Source of the DNA: CAZBDV01 sp964490765
Lineage (GTDB): Bacteria; Cloacimonadota; Cloacimonadia; Cloacimonadales; JAJBBL01
Direction: 5' to 3'
NCBI GenBank assembly: GCA_964490765.1
Contig: CAZBDV010000008.1
Location: 1-64,000 of the forward strand
DNA: 64,000 nt
This document shows positions 9,481 to 18,158 of this stretch, one piece after another; positions within the stretch are counted from its first letter, which is position 1; each line of letters begins with the position of its first letter. The notes beneath the pieces were generated by a model. It was not told where the DNA came from. It did no database searches and saw only the letters and a program-made list of their open reading frames with translations. The position numbers and the translations under genes were made by a program.

Positions 9481-10602
9481 ATTTTTCGATTCGAGATAAA
9501 GAAGAGGTCCGGTAAAGCTCGATTAGGAGAGCTGGAAACACCTCACGGAACCATCAATACACCGGTGTTTATGCCAGTAGGGACATCAGCTGCGGTTAAG
9601 ACCCTCTCTCCGGAAGATCTCGATAGGACCGGTGCGCAGATCATCCTCAGCAATACCTATCATCTCTATCTACGACCCGGTCATGAACTCATCGCCCGAG
9701 CAGGTGGCCTGCATAATTTTATGAGCTGGGAGAAGCCGATTTTAACTGATAGTGGCGGTTTTCAGGTAATGAGTTTGCAGGGATTGAGAAAGATCACCAG
9801 AGAAGGAGTAAGATTTCAATCCCATCTGGACGGCAGCTATCATTTTTTTACACCCGAGAAAGCGATGGAGATTCAGAAAGCACTGGGCGCCGATATTATA
9901 ATGGTTTTTGATGAGTGCCCCTCTTACCCGGCAACGAAGAGATACATAGCGGAATCAATGTCTTTGACACTTGAGTGGACAAAGAGATGTCAGGAAGCCC
10001 ATAAAGGTAATGACAGACAGGCACTCTTTGCTATTGTCCAGGGTGGGATCTATGAAGATTTAAGGGAAGAGTGCGCAAAACAAATTATTCCTATGGACTT
10101 TCCCGGTTATGCTATCGGTGGTCTGGCAGTAGGAGAAGAGAAGAGTCATATGTACGGGATTACCAGCTTTCTGAATGAGATACTTCCGGATTATAAACCT
10201 CGCTATCTTATGGGTGTAGGGACACCGCTCGATTTAATTGTCAACGTTATGAATGGAGTTGATATGTTCGACTGTGTAATGCCGACCAGGAATGCCCGTA
10301 AAGGAACGGTTTTCACAACTCAGGGGAAGTTAATCATCAAGGCAGCCCGCTATAAAGAGGACTTAAATCCTCTTGATTCAGGATGTGATTGTTATACCTG
10401 CAGAACATTCAGTAGAGCCTATCTCCGGCATCTGTTCAACATTGACGAGATCCTCGCCATGCGGTTAGCGTCCCTGCACAGTGTACATTATTATAATAAC
10501 CTTATGAAACGTATAAGGGAGGCAATTAGAATGGATAGGCTTCGTCCTCTGCTGGAAGAGATAAAATCACTCTACGAAGATAACAATCCAGGAATTATCT
10601 GA
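9481..10602 (+). CDS. tgt: Queuine tRNA-ribosyltransferase (tRNA-guanine transglycosylase), probable ATT start
   Basis: This enzyme exchanges guanine-34 of GUN-anticodon tRNAs for the queuosine precursor preQ1. Conserved blocks are TDSGGFQVMSL, FDECPSYPA, VQGGIYEDLREE, GGLAVGEEKS, MPTRNARKGT and the zinc ligands in CDCYTCRTF followed by a His (RHLF). The first ATG/GTG/TTG in frame (GTG 9565) would delete about 28 conserved N-terminal residues. The frame is open back to the stop at 9460-9462 and encodes FRFEIKKRSGKARLGELETPHG before that GTG, matching the family N-terminus. The only plausible initiator is ATT at 9481, with GAGGTG five to six bases upstream. From there the protein has 373 residues, the normal size. 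Cytoplasmic; function is firm and the start is an inference. Confidence 0.93.
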   Translation: MFRFEIKKRSGKARLGELETPHGTINTPVFMPVGTSAAVKTLSPEDLDRTGAQIILSNTYHLYLRPGHELIARAGGLHNFMSWEKPILTDSGGFQVMSLQGLRKITREGVRFQSHLDGSYHFFTPEKAMEIQKALGADIIMVFDECPSYPATKRYIAESMSLTLEWTKRCQEAHKGNDRQALFAIVQGGIYEDLREECAKQIIPMDFPGYAIGGLAVGEEKSHMYGITSFLNEILPDYKPRYLMGVGTPLDLIVNVMNGVDMFDCVMPTRNARKGTVFTTQGKLIIKAARYKEDLNPLDSGCDCYTCRTFSRAYLRHLFNIDEILAMRLASLHSVHYYNNLMKRIREAIRMDRLRPLLEEIKSLYEDNNPGII

Positions 10603-10730
10603 GTCACTATATGACATCACAAGCCTTGAAATGGAGAGAAGTTGTATAGGACCTGAAAAGGGAGAAGATTATATTGACAAGAAACAGAACTATTTAGTTG
10701 CTATAGTAAATCAATTAAAGGGATAGAGTA

Positions 10731-11543
10731 ATGCTAAAACTCCACGAACTAAATAAGAGAAAAGAACGATCAGAACGGCTTACAATGATAACGGCTTATG
10801 ATTATTATTCAGCTAAATTGATCCAGCAATCAGGTATTGATTTAATTCTGATTGGCGATAGTCTCGGTATGGTAGTCAAGGGGGAGAAAGACACTCTGGG
10901 AGTTACCCTTGATGAGATAATCTACCACTCGAAGATGGTGAGAAAAGGGGCAGATGACACTTTTCTCATAGCAGATTTGCCGTTTATGACTTTCCATACG
11001 AGTGTAGAGAAAGCCAAGATCAATGCAGCCCGGTTGATTGTCGAAGGAGCTGCTAACGCTGTAAAACTGGAGGGAGGAAGTCCCAGTAGAATTGAGATGA
11101 TAAAAGGTATAGTAGATTGTGAAATTCCCGTTGTTGGACATTTAGGCCTGACACCTCAATCGATACACAAACTCGGTGGGTACAAGGTTCAGGCAAAGTC
11201 AACCGAACAGGCGGAACAACTAATAGAGGAAGCAAAAGAGATTGAGCAGGCGGGTGCTATTATGCTCGTTCTGGAGGCTGTTCCGGAACAACTGGCCAAA
11301 GAGGTCACCGAAGAGCTGAACATAGTAACAATTGGTATTGGTGCCGGACGCTTTACAGATGGTCAGGTTCTGGTTTTCCACGATCTTTTCAATCTGGCAG
11401 ACATCCATCCCAAATTTGCTAAATGTTATGCCGATGTGGCAGAGGTAATCCGAGAAGGATTGAAGAATTATAAAGAGGAAGTAGAGGGGAATAAATTCCC
11501 GGCGAGTGAGCATGTCTATTTCCCGTTAACTGATACAGAATAA
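10731..11543 (+). CDS. panB: 3-methyl-2-oxobutanoate hydroxymethyltransferase (ketopantoate hydroxymethyltransferase)
   Basis: The first committed step of pantothenate/CoA synthesis: transfer of a hydroxymethyl group from 5,10-methylene-THF to 2-oxoisovalerate. The 270 residues fit the family. Signatures are TAYDYYSAKLIQQSGID, the metal site GDSLGMV (about residue 43), DLPFMTFH, AANAVKLEGG, VVGHLGLTPQS and IGIGAG. A TTGACA at 10674-10679 upstream could be a -35 box, but no good -10 is evident. panC and panD are not in the window. Cytoplasmic. Confidence 0.97.
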   Translation: MLKLHELNKRKERSERLTMITAYDYYSAKLIQQSGIDLILIGDSLGMVVKGEKDTLGVTLDEIIYHSKMVRKGADDTFLIADLPFMTFHTSVEKAKINAARLIVEGAANAVKLEGGSPSRIEMIKGIVDCEIPVVGHLGLTPQSIHKLGGYKVQAKSTEQAEQLIEEAKEIEQAGAIMLVLEAVPEQLAKEVTEELNIVTIGIGAGRFTDGQVLVFHDLFNLADIHPKFAKCYADVAEVIREGLKNYKEEVEGNKFPASEHVYFPLTDTE

Positions 11544-11595
11544 TGATTTATGAGTTACTAGTAAGGAAGCTTGTAATCAGGAAAAGGGGTGAAAA

Positions 11596-12180
11596 TTGGC
11601 TTCAATGAATCTGGAAGAAAGACGTCAAGCACTGGCAACGATGCGTGAGAAAATGGAAGAACATTTTGTTGAATTGGGTCAATTACTGACCGAAATGAAG
11701 AAAGAACAGGTTTATCGAATCTATGGTTACGACAATTTCAAAGATTTTGTCGAGGATGAATTCAATCTCGCCGGATCGTTAGTAAGCAGACTGGTCAATA
11801 ATTATAAGTATTACGTCGGACAGTTGAATCTGGATGAAGAATCATTGGTAAATATTGGTCTGGATAAGTTGAATGTACTCCGGCCGGTCCTTAAGAAATC
11901 CAATCCGCTTGAGCAGGAACAATGGTTACAGAAAGCTCGAGAGGAGAAGACCACTCTGTTGAAGGAGAAGATAAAGGATTTAAAAGAGAAGAAAGAGAAG
12001 AGCATGAAAGATGTCCTTACCGAGCAATTTCTGGAAAAGCTGGTAACCCATTTTAACTGCTCCCGGAAAGAATTAATGTTCAAACTGGCACTCTATTTTC
12101 AGGATAGGGATCTAACTGAAGTAGAGCAGCAGATAAAGGATCGTCAGGCGCGATTGAAGGATAGTGAACTCACTACCTGA
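11596..12180 (+). CDS. Putative helix-turn-helix protein of unknown function, upstream of porX
   Basis: A 194-residue, strongly helical and charged protein not matched to a named family. It begins with TTG at 11596, preceded by GGGGTG at a good distance; ATG 11605 is the alternative. The N-terminal half has a pattern often seen in small DNA-binding or phage-type HTH domains (IYGYDNFKDFVEDEFN, then SLVSRLVNNYKYY, then LDKLNVLRPVL). Residues about 110-140 are Lys/Glu-rich and likely coiled coil; the C-terminal part (CSRKELMFKLALYFQD) is also helical. No signal peptide or membrane segment. It lies 37 bp upstream of porX on the same strand, so joint expression is likely, and a role in the same regulatory circuit is an inference. 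Confidence 0.7.
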   Translation: MASMNLEERRQALATMREKMEEHFVELGQLLTEMKKEQVYRIYGYDNFKDFVEDEFNLAGSLVSRLVNNYKYYVGQLNLDEESLVNIGLDKLNVLRPVLKKSNPLEQEQWLQKAREEKTTLLKEKIKDLKEKKEKSMKDVLTEQFLEKLVTHFNCSRKELMFKLALYFQDRDLTEVEQQIKDRQARLKDSELTT

Positions 12181-12217
12181 TCCAGCAGGAAGTAAAAAAA
12201 TTGAAGAGGATATAAAT

Positions 12218-13771
12218 ATGCAAAAGGTTAAGATTTTATGGGTTGATGATGAAATCGAACATCTCAAGCCACATTTGATGTTTCTGGAAGAGAGAGATTA
12301 TCTTGTAAAGACTGTAACAAACGGCAGAGATGCAATTGATAGTGTTCTGGAAGACAAGTTTGATCTTGTTCTACTGGATGAAATGATGCCCGGTTTGGAT
12401 GGCTTGAGTACTCTACAGGAGATCAAGCTTATCAATCCCTCATTACCGGTTATTATGATCACCAAGAGTGAGGAAGAGGGCTTGATGGAGAAAGCAATAG
12501 CGAGCCAGATAGCCGATTATTTAATCAAACCAATCAATCCTAACCAGATAATCATGGCTATCAAGAAGATATTCCAGGCTGATGAGATCAGGCATAATCG
12601 TATTGGAGAGGAATATTCGGAATTCTCAACGAAGATCAATCAGAAACTCTTTGCCAAACCGAACTGGCAGGATTGGGCGGGCATTTATCGCGAGATATGT
12701 CGCTGGGATCTGGTAATTGATGAGTTTAATGACCCGGGGTTGACTCAGATGCATTTTCTCGAAAAACGTAACTGCAATTCTGAGTTCTGTAACTATATAG
12801 AAGAGCAGTATCCTCGTTGGCTAAAGAGTGATGAACGGCCTGCTCTTTCATATGATGTCATCAGTGAATACATTACCCCCTTACTGGAAGAGAACAAACC
12901 GGTATATTTTATAATACTGGACTGTTTACGGCTTGATCAGTATTATGCTATCGAGCCCTTTATTTCTGAGCTCTTCAACGTAAACATGGATCTCTACTAT
13001 TCTATCTTACCGACAGCAACGCCATATTCCAGAAATTCACTCTTCAGCGGTTTGCTGCCCAACGATATTGCTAACGAATTCCCATCTTACTGGGTCGATT
13101 TTGCGGAGATGGAGAACAGCAGAAACCGTAATGAGCATCAGCTTCTCGACGCACATCTGAACGATCTGGGACTGAATCTCGACCCGTCGAGCAAGTACGT
13201 CAAGATATTCAACATCGAAGAGGGAAATTTTGTCATCAGAAAGATAGAGACCTGGAACAAGGAGAAACTTGTTGTACTCGTTTACAATTTCCTCGATCTC
13301 TTGACACATCATCGTTCAAGAGACCAGATACTTCAGGAAACTATACCTAATGAGCAGGCATTGAGAGCTTTTACCAAGCACTGGTTTCTACATTCATCTC
13401 TCTATGAAGCGCTCAAGGTAATCAGCAAGCAGGATGCCATAGTCGTTATCAGCACAGATCACGGTTCGATCAAGGTCAACAGGGCGACACAGGCAGTAGG
13501 GGACAAGGATACCTCCATGACCGTCCGTTACAAACAGGGGAAGAATCTAACCTGCAATGAACGGCATGCAGTATATCTTAAGAGCCCCAATCTCTACGGT
13601 TTGCCGGCCAAGAATATTGTTGATAATTTCATCTTTGCCAAAGATGATTACTACTTTGTCTATCCCAACTCCTATCATCAATATCAGAAGCAGTTTAATG
13701 GAACCTTCCAGCACGGCGGGATATCTATGGAAGAGATGATACTCCCACTGGCAGTCTGTCGAACTAAATAG
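12218..13771 (+). CDS. porX: PorX-type response regulator with PglZ phosphatase-like output domain
   Basis: A 517-residue protein with a receiver domain (residues 1-120) and a C-terminal PglZ/alkaline phosphatase-superfamily domain (about 200-510), the PorX architecture and size. Receiver residues are the acidic pair in WVDDE, phospho-acceptor D54 in VLLDEMMPGLDG, a conserved Thr in MITKSEEE and Lys in LIKPINP. PglZ features are the metal Asp in ILDCLRLDQ, the nucleophile region PTATPYSRN (Thr about 266-268), STDHGS and QHGGISMEEMILP. PorX regulates T9SS and cleaves oligonucleotides in Porphyromonas, which fits the T9SS cargo here. The ATG at 12218 has GAAGAGGA upstream; the longer frame from 12164 overlaps the previous gene. 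No PorY kinase is adjacent. Confidence 0.92.
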   Translation: MQKVKILWVDDEIEHLKPHLMFLEERDYLVKTVTNGRDAIDSVLEDKFDLVLLDEMMPGLDGLSTLQEIKLINPSLPVIMITKSEEEGLMEKAIASQIADYLIKPINPNQIIMAIKKIFQADEIRHNRIGEEYSEFSTKINQKLFAKPNWQDWAGIYREICRWDLVIDEFNDPGLTQMHFLEKRNCNSEFCNYIEEQYPRWLKSDERPALSYDVISEYITPLLEENKPVYFIILDCLRLDQYYAIEPFISELFNVNMDLYYSILPTATPYSRNSLFSGLLPNDIANEFPSYWVDFAEMENSRNRNEHQLLDAHLNDLGLNLDPSSKYVKIFNIEEGNFVIRKIETWNKEKLVVLVYNFLDLLTHHRSRDQILQETIPNEQALRAFTKHWFLHSSLYEALKVISKQDAIVVISTDHGSIKVNRATQAVGDKDTSMTVRYKQGKNLTCNERHAVYLKSPNLYGLPAKNIVDNFIFAKDDYYFVYPNSYHQYQKQFNGTFQHGGISMEEMILPLAVCRTK

Positions 13772-13802
13772 AGAAGAAGTAATTTACTGTTAGTTATTGA
13801 TA

Positions 13803-14240
13803 ATGAAGAAATATATTATAAATTCGGAGCAGGAGACTATTCGGCTTGCCGAACAGGTAGCACCACTTGTAAAGAAGGGTGATATACTAGCGCTCTATGG
13901 TAATCTCGGTAGTGGTAAGACCTTCTTTACACGCTCTCTATGTGGAGCTCTCGGAAGTAACGATCATGTCACCAGTCCCAGTTTTGTACTTATTAATCAA
14001 TACGATGCACCTGACAAGCGTATTAATCATATCGATCTTTACCGCCTGCATACAGAGGAAGATCTTGTCGGATTGGGACTGGAAGAATTTCTCGAATCCG
14101 GGATTACAATCATAGAATGGCCGGAGCTGGCTGAGAGGTTACTGAAAGGGAGGGTGATCAGGTTTAAATTCGTTTACGGTAAGGGTGAGAGATCAGTCAG
14201 TATAGAGGCTGATACAGATTTTCTGAGCCAGATAGATTAG
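13803..14240 (+). CDS. tsaE: tRNA threonylcarbamoyladenosine biosynthesis ATPase TsaE
   Basis: The ATPase of the TsaBDE complex that makes t6A at position 37 of ANN-decoding tRNAs. It has a Walker A GNLGSGKTFFTRSL near residue 35, the family motifs TSPSFVLINQY and INHIDLYRL, and IEWPEL (Walker B-like). About 145 residues, typical size. The ATG at 13803 is chosen; a TTG two codons earlier is possible and neither has a strong ribosome binding site. The partner tsaB is in this window at about 48.3 kb, and tsaD was not seen. It is convergent with tamB, with only 13 bp between stop codons. Confidence 0.93.
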   Translation: MKKYIINSEQETIRLAEQVAPLVKKGDILALYGNLGSGKTFFTRSLCGALGSNDHVTSPSFVLINQYDAPDKRINHIDLYRLHTEEDLVGLGLEEFLESGITIIEWPELAERLLKGRVIRFKFVYGKGERSVSIEADTDFLSQID

Positions 14241-14253
14241 TCCTCATTTTTGC

Positions 14254-17200
14254 CTATCTCCATTTGTAACGCCAGATCAGATCCATACCAGTATCTTTGG
14301 CATCTACTCTCACCAATTGCAGGTAGAGAAATCTGGTGATTTCGTATTCTACGAGGATCTCTTCACTAACCGGCTCTTTAGTATCGCTGAAGCTGAAATC
14401 CCGCTTATAGCTTATAAATAACTTGTCGGTGAGATATTTTCCAATCTCTATACCGACCTGAGAGGTTGCAGTATCGGAACGAAATTCAATTACATCGAGG
14501 CTGAAGCTGTCACCGATGACAGTAGCTATCTGATCGGTTAACCTGTTGGCAAGGAATCCGCCAATAGCGAGAGCTTGGTCAGAAACCTCATTCTTTTCAC
14601 CCTGGGTCAATTCATCAAAAGAGCGTCCCAGAATGATATAAGAGATAGCGTCAGCCTCTTCTATCGGTTGATCATTCAACTCGAATTCCAGTTCCATCTC
14701 CTCCAGGGTTCCTGATACGAGTAACTTAAGATTCTTTCGTACCATATCCTGTCCCCGGAAGCTGTATATAGCTTCAAGCGTTAGTTGGGGATTGAACTCT
14801 TTCCCACCCGCAAAGATGACATCACCGGTAACGATCTGGAACCTTTTGCCATAGAAGGCATAATAACCACGGATAGTAGATAAATTTCCGAAAACTTCAA
14901 ACTCATCACCCTCGACGATTATCGTCAAATCTGCACTAATTTCCAGATTCATATCGGAACTTCTGACCCAGACATTACGTGGAAAACTAACGGTAATCTC
15001 TCCCCGTAATCTCTCTATACTGAAACCGTTAGAATCTTCTACGAGTTCATCCGCCTGCTGCTCCCCGGCGGCAAAGACCTTTCTTCTTGCCTCAACGAGT
15101 AAGGGTTCTTCTCCTGTCTCATCTATCAGGTCGAGTAATTCATCGAGGTTGATTCTCCCCCGGTTGATCACTATGTTACCTCTGACCCTCGGTTCTTCGA
15201 GTGAACCATTAACCTGTAACCTCCCTCTGGCTATAAGATCCAGAGCCCTGGTATTGATCAATGGGAAATCATTAAGGTCGAACTGCAGGTCAAACAGGGT
15301 TGGCCTGTCGGCCGCTTCTTCTGCAGGTCGCTTGATAATATCACTCCCCAAGGTCACAGAACCCCTTCCATTGAAACGGCCCTGTCCAGAACGCATGGAC
15401 AGATTGTTGACACTCAAGATATCATCTTCGAACAGGAGATCGAGGTTTAAATTGCGGTATGTAATACCGAGTTCAGGGATCGTTAGTCTTGCGTCTATGA
15501 TTTCGAGTTCTCCTTCTGCCCGAATCTCGTTCATTGTATTCATAAGTTTCAGGTCGGTTCTCAAGACACCTGACATATTCCTGATATCTTCGAGGAAATT
15601 ATCGAACATAGAGAGTTCGATATCACTGGTCCAGAAGTTGAGATAGAATTCACGATCATCAAAGATTTCGAATCCCTCGTTGAGGGATATGAACAATGGT
15701 ATTGCAGAGTCTATGAAAACATAAGGTTCTTGCTCGTAGAGGACTCTTATATCGGCGTTAGCCATCTGATCTTCAGGTTCATATATGAATGAGAGTTCAG
15801 AGGAGAAATCCGATACCTCTTCCCAGCTGAGATCATAAATTCTCGTTTCGGACAGTATCTCCGGAGCATCAGGCATACCCTGCATCTGGAACTCGAGATC
15901 GAGATTCCCTGTAGAGAGAGGCATATCCTCTATCAAAGCAGAGAGAGATGTAATATCGAACCGGTTGATAGAGAATCTAAGATCATTGTAATCGTTCAGC
16001 GAGAATATACCTCCCAGATCAATATTCTGCTCTCCTGAACTTAATGCGAAATCGCTAAAAGTGAATGTCTGATCCTGTATATTTATCAGTGCCCGACCTT
16101 CACTCAGTTTCCATAAATCCTGCTCCAGCTTGATCTGTAATTTGTCGAGGGCTATGAGGATATCATCATTCATCATGATTTCGGATTCCAGATTGAAAGT
16201 AACATCTTCCGATTGTCTGGCATCCAGAGAGATGCTTAACCTGTTTTGATGCAGATTCCCAAAGGCAGTAACCTTCTCCAGGGGTATTTCTCCTATCAGA
16301 ATATCATTAAAATTGGTCTCCAGCCAGACGAGAATGAAATCCTCTTTAATAGTAACAAAGAAACTACCGGTAATCTTCTCGCTATAGATATCTTCGTAAC
16401 GGGACTCGTTAAGTACGAGTTCTGCAACAAGGATAAGATCATCCATCTTACCCTGCAGATGCCCGCTCAACTTACCCCCTGTCTCGACCATGTCTTCGGA
16501 GAGATCCAGATAGCCAAATATGGGTTGAAGATTGGTTATCTGCAATTCATAATCGGCACTACTCTCTCTGGTCTGACTGAAGAATCCTGACACCTCCAGC
16601 AGGTTCCCGGCGACATCACAGAAGAGAGTGTCGAGGGTTACCTCTTCATCCTCCAGCATGGCACGGAGATAGACGGTTTCGATCGGTATGTCATTGAAGC
16701 TGGAGGGTAACATCTCGAATTCGACAAAGACGGGACTGTCAGTAATATGATCACCCTGCAAATCGAAGCGGAGATTCAAATTAGTGGTGGGATTACCTAT
16801 ATCATCCAGGGTTTCCAGATTCACTCCTGCCAGTTCTCCCTGAATATGGAAATCGAGCAGATCCTGTATGTCGGCTATAGTAGCAGTGGAACGGAGAAGG
16901 CCGAAATCTCTCAGTTGCATAACCAGATCAGCATTCAAAGCCCTATTCTCGAGTTCCATAGCAGTAACCAGCCGGTCAATGTGTACCGCACTATCGAAGA
17001 AGTTGTCTGCCCGAATGACAGTCTGCCGAAGATCAGTTTCCAGATAAAAATTCCCTTCATAGATATCAAATCCACTCCCCTGCAGGTCGATATCTCCGTT
17101 TATAGAGAGAAAGATAGATTCGTCTGCCAGCCAGTATGATGGTGTGAATTCGTCAAAAAGGATTGTGATTTTGTATTCCGGATCCAGCACTGTCTCCAGA

Positions 17201-18156
17201 TAGGGTGGATTGAGCATCTCCATATCAATCTCTATCCGGCCATTCTCCTCTCTGAACAGGAGTGAAAGATTGAGCAACTCATCCAGGCCAGTAAAGTTGG
17301 TAGTAAGCCTGAAAGAACTGTCAGGCCGGATTTCGGGGAAGAAATGGGCAAAGTCAGTCGCCTGTTGAACATAGAAATCGAGCTCTCCAGCAAAACCTTT
17401 CAGATCAAAATCTGCTCTCGCAGCAGCAGTAAGAACAAAGTTGTCTGAATCCAGGATCATTTCTCTCATGTCGATACTATCCTCAATCATTCTGGCAATC
17501 AAAGATATCCTGTTGATGTTAATCCTGTGCTCATTATCCCAGTCGATAGATAATCCTGCATCATGGAGCCTGAGAGACATCCAGTCGGCTTGCATAGCAA
17601 AAGACATACTGAGGAAAAGATCGTTAACACTGGAAGGGAGAGGAATTTCATTCTCTCTATCGGTCTGAATATCAATATTTATAGCTGTCAGGGTAATATC
17701 CTCGACAGCGATCTCCCAGGGCGACTCCCCTTTCTGCTCTTCTGTCGGTTGAACTACCTCCTCTTCAGTTATCAGTAATCGTTCCAGATTCCAAACACCC
17801 TCCTCTTCCCGAAGAGCAACAAATAGTTGACTGACAAGCAGGTTAGTCACAATTACCTGCTGTTTGAGAAGCGGCAGAAGGCTGTATTGCACAGATAATT
17901 CCTTTAGTGACAGGACAATCAGCTCTCCATCTTTGACGATTATATCGTTGAATGTCAAACTGTTGTAGAAGTTCCCCTCTATAGATCCAATCAATATTTC
18001 AGCATCTACAAATTTTTCTGCCTGATCGATAATTATTCTGGAGACGAGTGAACGGAAAAGTGCTGTCTGGCTGAAAATGGCAAAAGCGACGAGGAACAGC
18101 AGGAATATGATTATAAACCAGATGAGTATGCGTAAGATCTTTTTGAATCGCTTCAT
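14254..18156 (-). CDS. tamB: TamB-like translocation and assembly module protein (DUF490)
   Basis: A 1300-residue protein with one N-terminal membrane anchor (ILIWFIIIFLLFLVAFAIF, residues about 9-28), a long beta-rich periplasmic region, and a conserved C-terminal TamB domain (about 950-1300: RGKGSV-like repeats, GYYAFYGKRFQIVTGDVIF, ISYIILGRSFDEL, KYLTDKLFISYKRDF). It belongs to the AsmA-like/repeating beta-groove family, which spans the periplasm and is implicated in outer-membrane protein assembly or phospholipid transport. The start lies 2 bp after the tamA stop, so translation is probably coupled. Its length matches E. coli TamB (about 1260). Confidence 0.92.
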   Translation of the reverse strand: MKRFKKILRILIWFIIIFLLFLVAFAIFSQTALFRSLVSRIIIDQAEKFVDAEILIGSIEGNFYNSLTFNDIIVKDGELIVLSLKELSVQYSLLPLLKQQVIVTNLLVSQLFVALREEEGVWNLERLLITEEEVVQPTEEQKGESPWEIAVEDITLTAINIDIQTDRENEIPLPSSVNDLFLSMSFAMQADWMSLRLHDAGLSIDWDNEHRININRISLIARMIEDSIDMREMILDSDNFVLTAAARADFDLKGFAGELDFYVQQATDFAHFFPEIRPDSSFRLTTNFTGLDELLNLSLLFREENGRIEIDMEMLNPPYLETVLDPEYKITILFDEFTPSYWLADESIFLSINGDIDLQGSGFDIYEGNFYLETDLRQTVIRADNFFDSAVHIDRLVTAMELENRALNADLVMQLRDFGLLRSTATIADIQDLLDFHIQGELAGVNLETLDDIGNPTTNLNLRFDLQGDHITDSPVFVEFEMLPSSFNDIPIETVYLRAMLEDEEVTLDTLFCDVAGNLLEVSGFFSQTRESSADYELQITNLQPIFGYLDLSEDMVETGGKLSGHLQGKMDDLILVAELVLNESRYEDIYSEKITGSFFVTIKEDFILVWLETNFNDILIGEIPLEKVTAFGNLHQNRLSISLDARQSEDVTFNLESEIMMNDDILIALDKLQIKLEQDLWKLSEGRALINIQDQTFTFSDFALSSGEQNIDLGGIFSLNDYNDLRFSINRFDITSLSALIEDMPLSTGNLDLEFQMQGMPDAPEILSETRIYDLSWEEVSDFSSELSFIYEPEDQMANADIRVLYEQEPYVFIDSAIPLFISLNEGFEIFDDREFYLNFWTSDIELSMFDNFLEDIRNMSGVLRTDLKLMNTMNEIRAEGELEIIDARLTIPELGITYRNLNLDLLFEDDILSVNNLSMRSGQGRFNGRGSVTLGSDIIKRPAEEAADRPTLFDLQFDLNDFPLINTRALDLIARGRLQVNGSLEEPRVRGNIVINRGRINLDELLDLIDETGEEPLLVEARRKVFAAGEQQADELVEDSNGFSIERLRGEITVSFPRNVWVRSSDMNLEISADLTIIVEGDEFEVFGNLSTIRGYYAFYGKRFQIVTGDVIFAGGKEFNPQLTLEAIYSFRGQDMVRKNLKLLVSGTLEEMELEFELNDQPIEEADAISYIILGRSFDELTQGEKNEVSDQALAIGGFLANRLTDQIATVIGDSFSLDVIEFRSDTATSQVGIEIGKYLTDKLFISYKRDFSFSDTKEPVSEEILVEYEITRFLYLQLVRVDAKDTGMDLIWRYKWR

Positions 18157-18158
18157 TG

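Noticed and set aside
12164..12217. Longer start for porX
   Set aside because: It overlaps the preceding gene and adds 18 residues absent from receiver domains; ATG 12218 has a good ribosome binding site and gives the usual PorX length.
12218..13771. PglZ domain as part of a BREX phage-defence system
   Set aside because: The domain is fused to a receiver, as in PorX, and no brx or pgl genes are adjacent.
15149..15646. A 165-codon open frame on the plus strand
   Set aside because: It lies wholly inside tamB on the opposite strand, has low-complexity Ser/Arg/Leu composition and no ribosome binding site; it is a shadow of tamB codon use.
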